Assembly (NCBI GenBank): GCA_903912365.1
Contig: CAIWGV010000038.1
Coordinates: 1-56,852, forward strand
Source of the DNA: an uncultured Alphaproteobacteria bacterium
GTDB taxonomy: Bacteria > Pseudomonadota > Alphaproteobacteria > UBA7879 > UBA5542
Length of the DNA: 56,852 nt
Direction of reading: 5' to 3'
Translations under genes and position numbers: made by a program
Notes under the pieces: generated by a model
What the model was told of the DNA's origin: nothing
The model's database searches: none
What the model saw: only the letters and a program-made list of their open reading frames with translations
Shown here: positions 17,590 through 25,663 of the stretch, in pieces
How the letters are laid out: every line of letters begins with the position of its first letter
Numbering within the stretch: the first letter of the stretch is position 1

Positions 17590-17720
17590 TTGGGTTTTGA
17601 TGATTATAGTCTTTATGAGATGCCTTACACTCCTCCTGATGAAATTCTTACCTCCCTTCATAGAAAAAATCGTGACAAAGTTTAATCCAGGCTGGAAAGA
17701 TCTATAGAAAAATATAAGGC
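17590..17720 (+). pseudogene. Possible coding remnant between the ImmA pseudogene and a repeat
   Basis: One frame reads GFDDYSLYEMPYTPPDEI then LTSLHRKNRDKV, a stop, then SRLERSIEKYKAL, with plausible protein-like composition, before running into the repeat at 17706. It may be the tail of a lost neighbour. No family recognised. Confidence 0.3.
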
Positions 17721-17797
17721 TCTAAGTGGGACCCTGACGTCCTCTTCGAGGGCTTAGGGTGACCATCCGGTTTTCATTTCAGATGCGTCGGCCCTGC
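17706..17797 (+). repeat. Interspersed repeat, family 1 (copy D)
   Basis: About 92 bases, roughly 87% identical by eye to the reverse complement of 32209-32300. It includes hairpin CCCTGACGTCC..TTCGAGGGCTTAGGG and the tail CAGATGCGTCGGCCCTG. Confidence 0.8.
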
Positions 17798-17859
17798 ACT
17801 TAAAAGCAGACAAGCTTCCTATTTTTTGCTATAAAGACGGGGATGTTTAAGGAGCGAAA

Positions 17860-19257
17860 TTGAAAATATTAAATCCCATCCTCATGGCAGGAAAAGAAGT
17901 TCTCCCTCTGGTCGAAGGTGGAAAAGGTATCTCCATATCCAATGGGGAAAGCTCTGGCGCTTGGGCGGCGGCCGGTGGGGTGGGCACCTTCTCTGCTGTG
18001 AACGCCGATGCCTACGATGAGGACGGCAACCTGATTCCCTATATCTACCACGGCCGTACACGCCGGGAACGCCACGAAGAACTTATCGCTTATGCTATCC
18101 AAGGGGGCATTGCCCAGGCCAAAAAAGCCTACGAAATCGCCGGAACCCAAGGGCGTCTCCATATGAATGTGCTCTGGGAAATGGGGGGCGTAGAACCCAT
18201 CCTCCACGGCATTTTGGATGGGGCAAAGGGATTGGTCCAAGGTATCACCTGCGGCGCCGGTATGCCCTATAAAATTGCAGAAATTTCTGCTAGTTATGGC
18301 ATTCATTATTATCCCATCGTCTCTTCCATGCGGGCCTTCATGGTTCTGTGGAAGCGGGCCTATCATAAATTCCAAGACTGGCTCGGCGGTGTTGTCTATG
18401 AGGACCCCTGGCTTGCGGGCGGTCACAATGGCCTAAGTCGGGCAGAAAATCCTCTGGAGCCCCAGGCTCCCTATGAACGCGTTCGGTCCCTTCGTCAGGC
18501 CATGCGAGAAGTGGGATTGGGTCATGTGCCCATTATTATGGCAGGCGGTGTATGGTTTTTACGGGAATGGACCAATTGGATCAACAATCCAGAACTTGGA
18601 CCCATTGCTTTTCAGTTTGGAACACGCCCCCTGCTTACACAGGAAAGCCCCATTTCCGATGGATGGAAAAAGAAACTTCTTACCCTCAAGGAAGGGGATA
18701 TTATTCTCAATAAATTCAGCCCCACAGGGTTTTATTCCTCCGCTGTCAATAATGACTTTCTTCAGGATTTAAGGACCCGCTCCGAGCGACAGGTGGCTTA
18801 TACTCTCGAAGCCGTGGGTGAGCACGATCAGGTTTTGGGCATTGGTCCTCGGAAACGCCCCGTTTACCTCACGGCCCCTGATTTAGAAAATGCTCTGAAA
18901 TGGATCGCGAAAGGCTACACAGAGGCCCTACGCACTCCGGATACGACTCTGGTATTTGTAACCCCTGAAAGTGCGCACCGCATCCATGAGGATCAGGTAA
19001 ATTGCATGGGATGCCTAAGCGCCTGTGCTTTCAGTAATTGGTCCCAAGATGAAGCGGGCACTACAGGCCTCAAGGCGGACCCCCGGTCTTTTTGCATTCA
19101 AAAAACCTTACAGTCCGCGTCCCACGGGGGCGATATCAATCATGAGCTTATGTTTGCAGGCCACAATGCATATCGTTTTGCCCAGGATCCTTTTTACAAG
19201 GGTGGGTTTATTCCCACTGTTCGTGAGCTTGTAGAGCGCATCCGGACTGGAGACTAA
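17860..19257 (+). CDS. Nitronate monooxygenase / enoyl-reductase-like flavin oxidoreductase
   Basis: 465 residues, an FMN-dependent TIM-barrel enzyme of the 2-nitropropane dioxygenase-like family. Signs are the glycine-rich ISNGESSGAWAAAGGVGTFS near residue 30, VQGITCGAGMP, the barrel segment PIIMAGGVWF and FQFGTRPLL. It is longer than classical nitronate monooxygenases (about 320-360); the C-terminal extension has a cysteine cluster, NCMGCLSACAFSNW, that could bind a metal or iron-sulfur site (inference). Substrate unknown. TTG start, supported by AAGGAG 5-6 bases upstream; the next gene starts 4 bases after the stop. Confidence 0.75.
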   Translation: MKILNPILMAGKEVLPLVEGGKGISISNGESSGAWAAAGGVGTFSAVNADAYDEDGNLIPYIYHGRTRRERHEELIAYAIQGGIAQAKKAYEIAGTQGRLHMNVLWEMGGVEPILHGILDGAKGLVQGITCGAGMPYKIAEISASYGIHYYPIVSSMRAFMVLWKRAYHKFQDWLGGVVYEDPWLAGGHNGLSRAENPLEPQAPYERVRSLRQAMREVGLGHVPIIMAGGVWFLREWTNWINNPELGPIAFQFGTRPLLTQESPISDGWKKKLLTLKEGDIILNKFSPTGFYSSAVNNDFLQDLRTRSERQVAYTLEAVGEHDQVLGIGPRKRPVYLTAPDLENALKWIAKGYTEALRTPDTTLVFVTPESAHRIHEDQVNCMGCLSACAFSNWSQDEAGTTGLKADPRSFCIQKTLQSASHGGDINHELMFAGHNAYRFAQDPFYKGGFIPTVRELVERIRTGD

Positions 19258-19260
19258 ATC

Positions 19261-19713
19261 GTGGTTGCCCGGCTTTTTGTTCTTCTCTTTTTCTGCTCCG
19301 CTTGGGCCGATACGCCTCCCCTCGAGAATCCTCGATTTGCCACGTTGAAAAGTGATGAGGTCAATGTTCGTGTGGGACCTGGAGACCATTTTCCCGTGAA
19401 ATTCGTTTTTAAGAAGGCCCACCTTCCTGTTAAAATTATCCGGGAGTTCGAAAAGGAATGGCGACAGGTTGAAGGTCCTGATAAAAGTGTCGGCTGGGTA
19501 CATAAACGCATGCTAACTGGAAAACAATGGGTCCTTGTTCTTAAAGAAGGAATCCTAAGAAAAGATAAAAATCCAAAATCCAAGCCCCTCGCAAAACTCA
19601 CCGTAGGTGTTATTTGTCCTTTTAAAAAGTGTGAAGAGGGGTTCTGTAAACTAACTCTCAAAACTCCAGCACTTACCGGGTGGTTTCCCTCGAAAGATTT
19701 ATGGGGAGCTTAG
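19261..19713 (+). CDS. Periplasmic SH3-domain protein
   Basis: 150 residues with a GTG start and a short signal peptide (VARLFVLLFFCSAWA). The mature part has two bacterial SH3-like units: SDEVNVRVGPGDHFPVKFVF..WRQVEG..GWVHKRML, and a second from about residue 93 (LKEGILRKDKNPKSKPLAKL.. ending TGWFPSKDLWGA). Such proteins are common in Alphaproteobacteria and probably bind peptidoglycan; a precise role is not established. It follows the oxidoreductase by 4 bases. Confidence 0.85.
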   Translation: MVARLFVLLFFCSAWADTPPLENPRFATLKSDEVNVRVGPGDHFPVKFVFKKAHLPVKIIREFEKEWRQVEGPDKSVGWVHKRMLTGKQWVLVLKEGILRKDKNPKSKPLAKLTVGVICPFKKCEEGFCKLTLKTPALTGWFPSKDLWGA

Positions 19714-19736
19714 GCTCTGCAGAGCCTAGGATTTTT
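19710..19736. terminator. Bidirectional terminator
   Basis: TTAGGCTC-TGCA-GAGCCTAGG followed by ATTTTT on the plus strand. The palindromic stem lies between convergent genes; the minus strand reads the same stem but with a poorer T run. Confidence 0.7.
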
Positions 19737-19747
19737 AAAATCTAAGC

Positions 19748-20461
19748 TCACACAGGCTCTCCCACGGTCTGTGGGATTAAAGGAGAGGTGCCTGAAATAG
19801 ATCGCGCGTAAGTCTTGATGAACATATCTTTTTCTTCAGAGGTCATGCTCTTGAGAGCAGGCTGTCTTGAAATAAAGCCATCCACAAGAGTCCGAAATTC
19901 CTGAAGATTTCGCGTGAAGTCTTCATTTCTTTTGTGGTAGAAATCTGCCTCTTCTTCTAATAGACGCTTGAGTTTACCTTTTGCCTCTGCTTCAGCTAAG
20001 ATCTTCATTGTGAAAGGGCTCGGTTCGGCAGAAAGAGGAAATGATTTCACGGAAGCCTCTTGTTCCTGCACTGGGCTAAGAGGTGTTGAGGGATCGGGAT
20101 CCGGCTCGGAGTAAAAATCAGAGTCTGAGGATATAGAGTTTTGAGAAACTGTTCGGGAGCGTTCCTTGGGATTTCTGCTTCCCCAGCTTTGAGGATTTAT
20201 TTTGCCCAAAAATTTTCTGAAGCCTTTTTTTTTGGGTTGGGGGAAAGTCGGAAGAATTCCCTCCTCATCCTCGCTGTCTGAAAAAGAGATCCTGGGGTGG
20301 TGTTTATCAAAAGGATCTTCTACAGCTCTGGAGGGCCCTCGGCACAGGGGACCCTGGGGATGTTCCCTTCCCTCAGAGGAAGATCCCGTGACAGAGCTCT
20401 CTATGTCCAAAAGAAAAGCACAGGCCGCCAATATATAAATACATTTCTTAGAAGGAACCAT
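19748..20461 (-). CDS. Exported acidic, serine-rich protein, unknown
   Basis: 237 residues starting with a Sec-like signal (CIYILAACAFLLDIESSVTG). The middle is low complexity, rich in Ser, Asp, Glu and Pro (SFSDSEDEEGI, SDSDFYSEPDPDPSTPLSP), followed by a helical charged C-terminus (KRLLEEEADFYHKRNEDF). AAGGAG precedes the ATG. It lies 27 bases downstream of a second gene of the same style; both have a His-His/Pro then acidic segment and a basic KGFRKFL / KGLRKKI stretch, so they are probably diverged tandem copies. Candidate secreted or surface protein. Confidence 0.65.
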   Translation of the reverse strand: MVPSKKCIYILAACAFLLDIESSVTGSSSEGREHPQGPLCRGPSRAVEDPFDKHHPRISFSDSEDEEGILPTFPQPKKKGFRKFLGKINPQSWGSRNPKERSRTVSQNSISSDSDFYSEPDPDPSTPLSPVQEQEASVKSFPLSAEPSPFTMKILAEAEAKGKLKRLLEEEADFYHKRNEDFTRNLQEFRTLVDGFISRQPALKSMTSEEKDMFIKTYARSISGTSPLIPQTVGEPV

Positions 20462-20488
20462 GATCTTCTCTCCTTACCGAGGGCTCTC

Positions 20489-21313
20489 TTAAGCGGAGGC
20501 GGCCTTCCAATCTCTGCGGATGAATTTTTTTCCGGATACGGAAGAAGATCGTCTCTGGGAAGCAGACCGGACATCAGGGTTTGTGGCTCTTATTCCTAGT
20601 CTTGCCACCAGGGCATTAAATTTGGCATCTAAACCTTTCCTGGTATTTCCCCACTTGAGAGAATTGATCTCGTCCACAACGGTTCTGATGTGGTGTTGAT
20701 ACCTGTCTTCCATTCTCTCATCCGTCGTTTTATTTTCTGCTGTGAAGGCTGCATCTGCTTCTTTAACAAGATTATCTGCATTATCTTTAGTGAAGATAAA
20801 AGACTTTTTGTCCTCTTGGGCTTCTGAAAAATCGGATGAGGGGGTCTGGTTTCCGCTGCTGCTGCCTCCGGTGCCAAAATCTTCATCAGATTCTAACAGC
20901 TCTCCCAATGAATTATGGCGAGAGGTTTTTTCTTCTATTTTTTTTCTTAAGCCTTTAAATCCTTGAGAAACAAGCTCCTGAGCCCTCCGGAGTCGCGGAG
21001 ATTTTCTTTTTGAGGAAGTTTTGTTCCCTAAGTCATCCGAAGGTCGTGGGGAATCGGGCCGACTCTTTGTTTTCTCTTTGGAGTTGCCCATATTCAGTTC
21101 GTCTTCAGTGGAGCTGCCCGCACCCTCATTGTCGGCCTCATCTCCGGAGATTGGGTCTTCTATGGTGTGGTGAATGGGGGCCCTGGGGGATAAGGGTCCT
21201 TCTGTGCCCTCAGACGGAGAAAGAGGGGATCTTGTGCTTGCAATAGAATCAACGCACATTAATGAGACAGTAAATAATAGAAAATATAGGCTTGTTTTGT
21301 AATTGAATTTCAT
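20489..21313 (-). CDS. Exported acidic, serine-rich protein, probable paralogue of its neighbour
   Basis: 274 residues from the ATG at 21313, fixed by GGAGG 5 bases upstream (a TTG at 21325 overlaps that site). Signal peptide MKFNYKTSLYFLLFTVSLMC; the Cys is not in a convincing lipobox. Then an acidic disordered stretch (DPISGDEADNEGAGSSTEDE), a basic patch SKRKSPRLRRAQELVSQGFK, a second Ser/Gly stretch, and a helical C-terminus with a basic tail (SASQRRSSSVSG). SPR- and KKSF-like motifs are frequent in eukaryote-targeted proteins, but no domain is recognised. Confidence 0.65.
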   Translation of the reverse strand: MKFNYKTSLYFLLFTVSLMCVDSIASTRSPLSPSEGTEGPLSPRAPIHHTIEDPISGDEADNEGAGSSTEDELNMGNSKEKTKSRPDSPRPSDDLGNKTSSKRKSPRLRRAQELVSQGFKGLRKKIEEKTSRHNSLGELLESDEDFGTGGSSSGNQTPSSDFSEAQEDKKSFIFTKDNADNLVKEADAAFTAENKTTDERMEDRYQHHIRTVVDEINSLKWGNTRKGLDAKFNALVARLGIRATNPDVRSASQRRSSSVSGKKFIRRDWKAASA

Positions 21314-21425
21314 TTTATCCTCCAAATCTTGTAATTTTTTATTTTAGTAAATAAATGCTATCATACTTTTATTTATAAGAATATGTTTTTTTTATAGAGA
21401 TGAGAATAGGGGAAAAATGGATTGT

Positions 21426-21452
21426 TTGACACTCTCAGATTTTTTCTATAGA
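21426..21452 (+). promoter_or_regulatory. Promoter candidate for pal
   Basis: TTGACA at 21426-21431 and TATAGA at 21447-21452, 15 bases apart (slightly short), 32 bases before the pal start. Confidence 0.4.
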
Positions 21453-21484
21453 CTTTAAGGTATAAATAAAAAAAGAGGATTCAC

Positions 21485-21982
21485 ATGAAAGTATACAATA
21501 AGTTTTTTATTCTTTTTGCCGTTGCCTTGTCGCTGGCTTCCTGTAAGTGTATGCAGAAAGGGTGTTCTTCTTCTGACGCTGCAGAAGACCAAAGTGAATG
21601 CCAAAAGAGACTTGCAGAGGGGGGCGTTTTAACGGATGCCAATGGAAATACGCTCATTGCAGATCGCACATTCTTTGCCTTTAACCAATCAGATCTAAAC
21701 GATGGGTCTCGAAAAACTTTGAGCGGTCAAGCGGAGTGGCTTACGGCCTCTCCTGGATTAAAGGTTATGATCACAGGACACTGTGATGAACGGGGTACGC
21801 GAGAGTACAATATTGGACTTGGTGAACGTCGCGCCAATGCCGCTAGAGATTATTTGGTGTCAGCAGGGGTTGACCCCAGCCGGATCCAGGTAAGTAGTAA
21901 AGGAAAAGATGATCCAATCGTCATGGGATCCACGGAAGAAGCGTGGGCTCAGAACCGAGTAGCTGTTGTCTCTTCGAACTAA
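21485..21982 (+). CDS. pal: Peptidoglycan-associated lipoprotein Pal (OmpA-like domain)
   Basis: 165 residues. The lipobox LASC puts the acylated Cys at 20, anchoring the protein in the outer membrane. The C-terminal OmpA domain (about 60-165) includes FFAFNQSDLN, VMITGHCDERGTREYN and LGERRANAARDYLVSAGVD, the peptidoglycan-binding signature. Pal works with Tol proteins in outer-membrane constriction and integrity. Here it stands alone, without tolB beside it, and has its own promoter and terminator. Confidence 0.92.
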   Translation: MKVYNKFFILFAVALSLASCKCMQKGCSSSDAAEDQSECQKRLAEGGVLTDANGNTLIADRTFFAFNQSDLNDGSRKTLSGQAEWLTASPGLKVMITGHCDERGTREYNIGLGERRANAARDYLVSAGVDPSRIQVSSKGKDDPIVMGSTEEAWAQNRVAVVSSN

Positions 21983-22010
21983 ATCTTAAACTCCTTTAAA
22001 AAATTTATGG

Positions 22011-22039
22011 GCCTTCCTCTTTATGAGGAGGGCTTTTTT
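22011..22039 (+). terminator. Rho-independent terminator of pal
   Basis: GCCTTCCTC, loop TTTAT, GAGGAGGGC, then TTTTTT: a 9-bp stem with one wobble pair, 29 bases after the stop. Confidence 0.9.
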
Positions 22040-22181
22040 ATGCTTTTTGTGATTAGAAAGACTAAGTTTCTTTCAACTTTCGTTTCAAGAGCCTTTCCAT
22101 TACGATGAAGACCGGCATTGTGAAATGGGGTATAAAAGATGCGGCTGCTTCGGAACATTTTTAGGTCATTTCTCTATTCTC

Positions 22182-22210
22182 TTGATAATTATTTGGAATC
22201 ATCGTATACA
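22182..22210 (+). promoter_or_regulatory. Promoter of the XRE-receiver gene
   Basis: TTGATA at 22182-22187, a 17-base spacer, and TATACA at 22205-22210, leaving about 75 bases of leader before the start at 22291. The rest of the 22040-22290 gap shows nothing else I can name. Confidence 0.6.
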
Positions 22211-22290
22211 AAAAGTTATTGGAACGTTCTTTAAAATGGGTGTTTTGTTCAAGAAAAAAAGAGAGTTAAATAAGAGGAGGGATATATGAA

Positions 22291-23010
22291 ATGTCAAACT
22301 CCCCTCGTCAGAATGTGAATGCTTTTATTGGGAAGCGCCTCAAAAGTCGACGCGTCAAACTTGGCCTTACCCTGTCCGACCTTTCTGAAAGGCTTGGAAT
22401 TTCCCATCAGCAAATTCAAAAATATGAACAAGGAATAACTCGAGTTTCAGCCTCTTTCCTTTTTGAAGCTTCCGAGATTTTAGGGGTTCCCATAAATTAT
22501 TTCTATGAGGGATATGAAAACCTCGGCGAAAAATATTCTTTCCTGGGGGATAGGATTGATCTTAAAGTGGAAAAACCTTTCAATCTTTGGCTGGTGGAAA
22601 ATGATCCGGCAGATATGCTGCTTCTGCGCGAGACCATTCTTGAAAGCCACCCATCCGTTAATGTCTACTCGTTGCATGATGAAGAGCAAACGCTGAATAT
22701 TTTAAGGGATAGAGATGGGGGAGGGCTCTTCCCCCGGCCGGATCTTATTTTTATGAGCATCCTCTTTCACAAGCCCCATCCTCTGCAAACTTTGCGAGAA
22801 ATAAAAAGGGATCGAAACCTTCAAGATATTCCCGTTATCATTCTTTCCAATAGCTTGAACATCCAAAACATGATGGATGCCTATAAGAATTACGCCAGTG
22901 GGTATATTTTTAAAGATCATGACCAATCCTTTAAGTGTCGGATTGAGGTCTCTCTTTCATATTGGTTTTCCATGTGTCTTCCACGCATGGCGTGTCAAAA
23001 TAACCCCTAA
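22291..23010 (+). CDS. XRE-type DNA-binding domain fused to a degenerate receiver domain
   Basis: 239 residues. Residues about 10-72 are a Cro/C1-type HTH of the alphaproteobacterial style (FIGKRLKSRRVKLGLTLSDL, QQIQKYEQGITRVSASFLFE, VPINYFYE). Residues about 97-225 read as a receiver fold: LWLVENDPADMLLLRETI, RPDLIFMSILFHKP, IPVIILSNSLN and SGYIFKDHD (conserved Lys). The phospho-acceptor Asp expected six residues after the Pro of RPD is Ser156, so ordinary phosphorylation looks impossible. It probably regulates genes through the HTH, with the receiver as a dimerisation or ligand module. GAGGAGG precedes the start. A shortened paralogue of the receiver lies at 23641. Confidence 0.85.
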   Translation: MSNSPRQNVNAFIGKRLKSRRVKLGLTLSDLSERLGISHQQIQKYEQGITRVSASFLFEASEILGVPINYFYEGYENLGEKYSFLGDRIDLKVEKPFNLWLVENDPADMLLLRETILESHPSVNVYSLHDEEQTLNILRDRDGGGLFPRPDLIFMSILFHKPHPLQTLREIKRDRNLQDIPVIILSNSLNIQNMMDAYKNYASGYIFKDHDQSFKCRIEVSLSYWFSMCLPRMACQNNP

Positions 23011-23175
23011 GCTTCCTTTAAAATTTTCTTCATAGAGCCCGGCTTTCCCCTGTCATTGCCATAGACATTTATTAGAAAAATTGTTTTTTTTCAACTTTTA
23101 GAAATCATCTGTTTTTTGTACAATCCGTTTCAACGTAAGCTAACAGGAAATATTAAGGCTAATAGGAGATATAAG

Positions 23176-23436
23176 ATGAAGTCTACTTACTATAAAGCGG
23201 CAACACTTTTTTCCCGAAATAGACAAGAATATTTGGTTGGAGAGATAGAAAAAAACCTCCACGAGATTATTCTGCTCAATGCCTCTAAGAGAGGCTCTTG
23301 TCGAGAGAATAGAGAAGCCATGGAAAAAATTTCCGAACAGATTAATTTTAGTATCTTAAATTATTATTTCGAAGGGGACCTTTTGGATTATCTCATAAGT
23401 CTCGATGCCTTTATTTCGAAATATGAAAAATTATGA
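23176..23436 (+). CDS. Small protein of unknown function
   Basis: 86 residues from the ATG at 23176, chosen because of TAGGAGA 8 bases upstream (the frame is open from 23116). Predicted helical and charged (QEYLVGEIEKNLHEIILLN, NFSILNYYFEGDLLDYLI), no signal peptide or known motif. It lies between the XRE-receiver gene and the broken receiver and may be part of the same regulatory group. Confidence 0.6.
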   Translation: MKSTYYKAATLFSRNRQEYLVGEIEKNLHEIILLNASKRGSCRENREAMEKISEQINFSILNYYFEGDLLDYLISLDAFISKYEKL

Positions 23437-23513
23437 GGCTAAAAAATATAGAATTTCTCTTTGCTTATGGCATTCACTCTGGTAACTTCAACTCGGAACC
23501 AAAAAACTAAAAA

Positions 23514-23590
23514 CCCGTCACTTTGAGGAGGCTCGAAGAGCTGAAATCAAGGTTTTTCTTAAGTCTAAAGGGGAAGAGGTCCTGATGTTC
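23514..23590 (+). repeat. Interspersed hairpin repeat (like 2881)
   Basis: About 80% identical by eye to 2882-2960 (AACCCGTCAC.TTGAGGA.GCTCGAAGAGCTGA...TTCCTGATGTT-like end). It precedes the broken receiver gene. Confidence 0.7.
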
Positions 23591-23640
23591 TCGCCATCTT
23601 TTTTAGGCTTCCTCCGGGTCTTAGTCAAAATAAGAAGAAA

Positions 23641-23934
23641 ATGGTCTCTTCCGACCGCACGACCGGGCTCAATATTCTTCTGGCAGAACCGGACCCCGCA
23701 GATAAATTCATCATTAGCTATAGCCTGGACAAAAAAGATATAAAAAGGGGTTATCAAAATTATGCAGCGGGATATATTTACAAGAACGTTTGCAAACCAG
23801 AGAAACTAAAGCCCTCTATCAAGAAAGCCTTGGCCTATTGGTCATCCGTGTGTCTGCCATCTATGGGGGAGGCTGATGTGGAAGGGCAAACCTTGAGGGT
23901 GGAACCGTCTTTTGTGGAGACTTCCCCATCATAG
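23641..23934 (+). pseudogene. Internally deleted receiver-domain paralogue
   Basis: 97 codons. It begins like a receiver (LNILLAEPDPADKFIISYSL), jumps directly to GYQNYAAGYIYKN and ends AYWSSVCLPSM, matching the XRE-receiver protein's VENDPADMLLL, AYKNYASGYIFKD and SYWFSMCLPRM. About 70 central residues and the whole HTH are missing, including the phospho-acceptor strand. Its last 100 bases overlap ygfZ on the opposite strand, and no ribosome site is evident. It could still make a small protein, but a decayed copy is likelier. Confidence 0.7.
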
Positions 23935-24701
23935 GGAATCTCATCTAACCGTAGAAGGGCTAGACCCTGAAGGCCGCAAGAACTTCGCATGCGACCCACT
24001 TCTTTGTCTCCCTGGAAAAGAGGCTCATCAAAATAAGGCATAGGCCCTTCCTCTTTTAAGAGGCGCCGGAGGCCTTTCCTTACCTGTCCCACGTATTTTG
24101 TTCGGGAGGTGAGTTCTTGACCCAGATAGCAGCCCTTATTCCAATCAATGGCATTCAGCTGATCCAGACCATTCTCCAGAGGGATGGCTTTCCCTCGGAT
24201 CATATCGCGACCTCCGTCGGGGACCCCCAGCGAGAGGCGATGGGTGTCGTAGAGGTCAAAGTTCAAGCTTGTATCAATGGAAAAAGATCCCAACAGAAGA
24301 GTTCCCAGGGCTGAGAGTCGAGGGTCCACAAATTCTATGAAGGGATGTTCCCGCAGGACGGTGCCGCAGGGCAGTGCGCTGGGCACAGGGTGGCTGCCCA
24401 GATGCCAGGTATCTAGCAGGTCAAGGGTGACATGGGAGCGGAGTTTGTAAAGGGATAGACGATTCTTGAGGGCCTCTGCTTCTTCCCTTTCTGGTGTTAA
24501 AAAGAGAGCCTCCCCCTGGGCTACCACAAAAAAATCATCTTGAAATTTGCCCTGGGGCGTTAAAAGAAGAGTATAGAGGGCTTTCTCTGGACTCAGCTGG
24601 GTGAGGTCATTGGAGACCAAGCTCTGCAAAAAAGAAAGTCGGTCATTGCCCGTTATTCTTAGGACAGATCGGTTCGACAGTAAAACACACGTTGACGACA
24701 T
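23835..24701 (-). CDS. ygfZ: Folate-binding protein YgfZ (GcvT-like), iron-sulfur cluster assembly
   Basis: 288 residues. The signature KGCYLGQELTSRTKY near residue 190 is diagnostic of YgfZ. N-terminal RITGNDRLSFLQSLVSNDL and LTPQGKFQDDFFV match the GcvT-like fold. YgfZ uses folate to help maintain some iron-sulfur enzymes such as MiaB; the conserved Cys of the signature is present. It is divergent from the glycosyltransferase with only 26 bases between starts. Confidence 0.93.
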   Translation of the reverse strand: MSSTCVLLSNRSVLRITGNDRLSFLQSLVSNDLTQLSPEKALYTLLLTPQGKFQDDFFVVAQGEALFLTPEREEAEALKNRLSLYKLRSHVTLDLLDTWHLGSHPVPSALPCGTVLREHPFIEFVDPRLSALGTLLLGSFSIDTSLNFDLYDTHRLSLGVPDGGRDMIRGKAIPLENGLDQLNAIDWNKGCYLGQELTSRTKYVGQVRKGLRRLLKEEGPMPYFDEPLFQGDKEVGRMRSSCGLQGLALLRLDEIPYDGEVSTKDGSTLKVCPSTSASPIDGRHTDDQ

Positions 24702-24727
24702 AGAAAAGGCCCTTCATTATAGGTGGC

Positions 24728-25654
24728 ATGAAAATTCTCTTTATTACATCAACTTACCTGGGGGACGCCATTCTCTCAAGTGGAATCTTATCCCATCTCT
24801 TAAAGAAATACCCCCACGCCAAAATAACCATTGCCTGTGGCCCAGTTCCGGCGCCTTTATTTGAGGGAGTTCCCAATTTGGAGCATCTTCTAATTATTGA
24901 AAAAAAACCTTTGTCTGCCCATTGGATCAAGCTGTGGGCTCAATGTTTGTTCACAAAGTGGGATCTGGCGGTGGATATTCGGGGGACTTTTCTTACCTAT
25001 TTTCTCCTGGCTTCTAAGAGATTGATTTGGAGCCCTTCAAAAGCAGAGGATCTTCGAGTCCATCAATTGGCTCGGTTTATAGGCCTTTCCAAGACACCCC
25101 CCAATAAAATATGGCTTTCTGGGGCGTTCCTTAAAAAAGCCGAGGCGCTTTTGCCGGCTGGACCTACCTATGTCGCTCTTTCCCCTGCCGCTAATTGGAG
25201 CAAAAAGTGCTGGCCTCTGGAATCCTACGGAACCCTTGCCAAATATATTCTGGGGCAGTCCAAGAAATTTCCCCGGGCTAAATTGGTTATCTTTGGGACA
25301 GAAGCCCAACGGAAAGAGATGCACCCTTTGTTTGATCAATTGCCAGCAGAGAAGGTAGTAGACCTTATGGGACTGCCCCACCTCTTGACAGTGGCCGCGT
25401 GCCTAAAACCCTGTAAAGTTTTTATTGGAAATGATTCTGGACTCATGCATCTAGCCGCTGCCCTGGATGTCCCCTGCCTTGGTTTATTTGGTCCCAGCCC
25501 CCACACCATCTATGGTCCCTGGGGAAAGAAGACAGCCATTGCGCGCGTCAACTTACCTCTAGAGGAAATCTGGCGACGAGTTCACAAGGGGGAAGAGGTC
25601 ATGTCCTTATTGTCTGTGAAAGAGGTGGAAAAAGTTTTAACCCAATTCCTTTGA
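24728..25654 (+). CDS. Glycosyltransferase family 9 (heptosyltransferase-like)
   Basis: 308 residues of the GT9/ADP-heptose:LPS transferase type. Family marks: MKILFITSTYLGDAILSSG at the N-terminus, VALSPAANWSKKCWP in the middle, and FIGNDSGLMHLAAALDVPCL then GLFGPSPHTIYGPWG, the nucleotide-sugar binding block. Likely a cytoplasmic-face enzyme adding a sugar in lipopolysaccharide core or glycolipid synthesis; the exact acceptor cannot be assigned. AGGTGG precedes the start. The 3' end converges with plsY 9 bases away. Confidence 0.9.
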   Translation: MKILFITSTYLGDAILSSGILSHLLKKYPHAKITIACGPVPAPLFEGVPNLEHLLIIEKKPLSAHWIKLWAQCLFTKWDLAVDIRGTFLTYFLLASKRLIWSPSKAEDLRVHQLARFIGLSKTPPNKIWLSGAFLKKAEALLPAGPTYVALSPAANWSKKCWPLESYGTLAKYILGQSKKFPRAKLVIFGTEAQRKEMHPLFDQLPAEKVVDLMGLPHLLTVAACLKPCKVFIGNDSGLMHLAAALDVPCLGLFGPSPHTIYGPWGKKTAIARVNLPLEEIWRRVHKGEEVMSLLSVKEVEKVLTQFL

Positions 25655-25663
25655 AAGAAGGAA

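Noticed and set aside
19748-21313. Ankyrin or TPR repeats in the serine-rich exported proteins
   Set aside because: No repeat periodicity or consensus residues could be found by eye.
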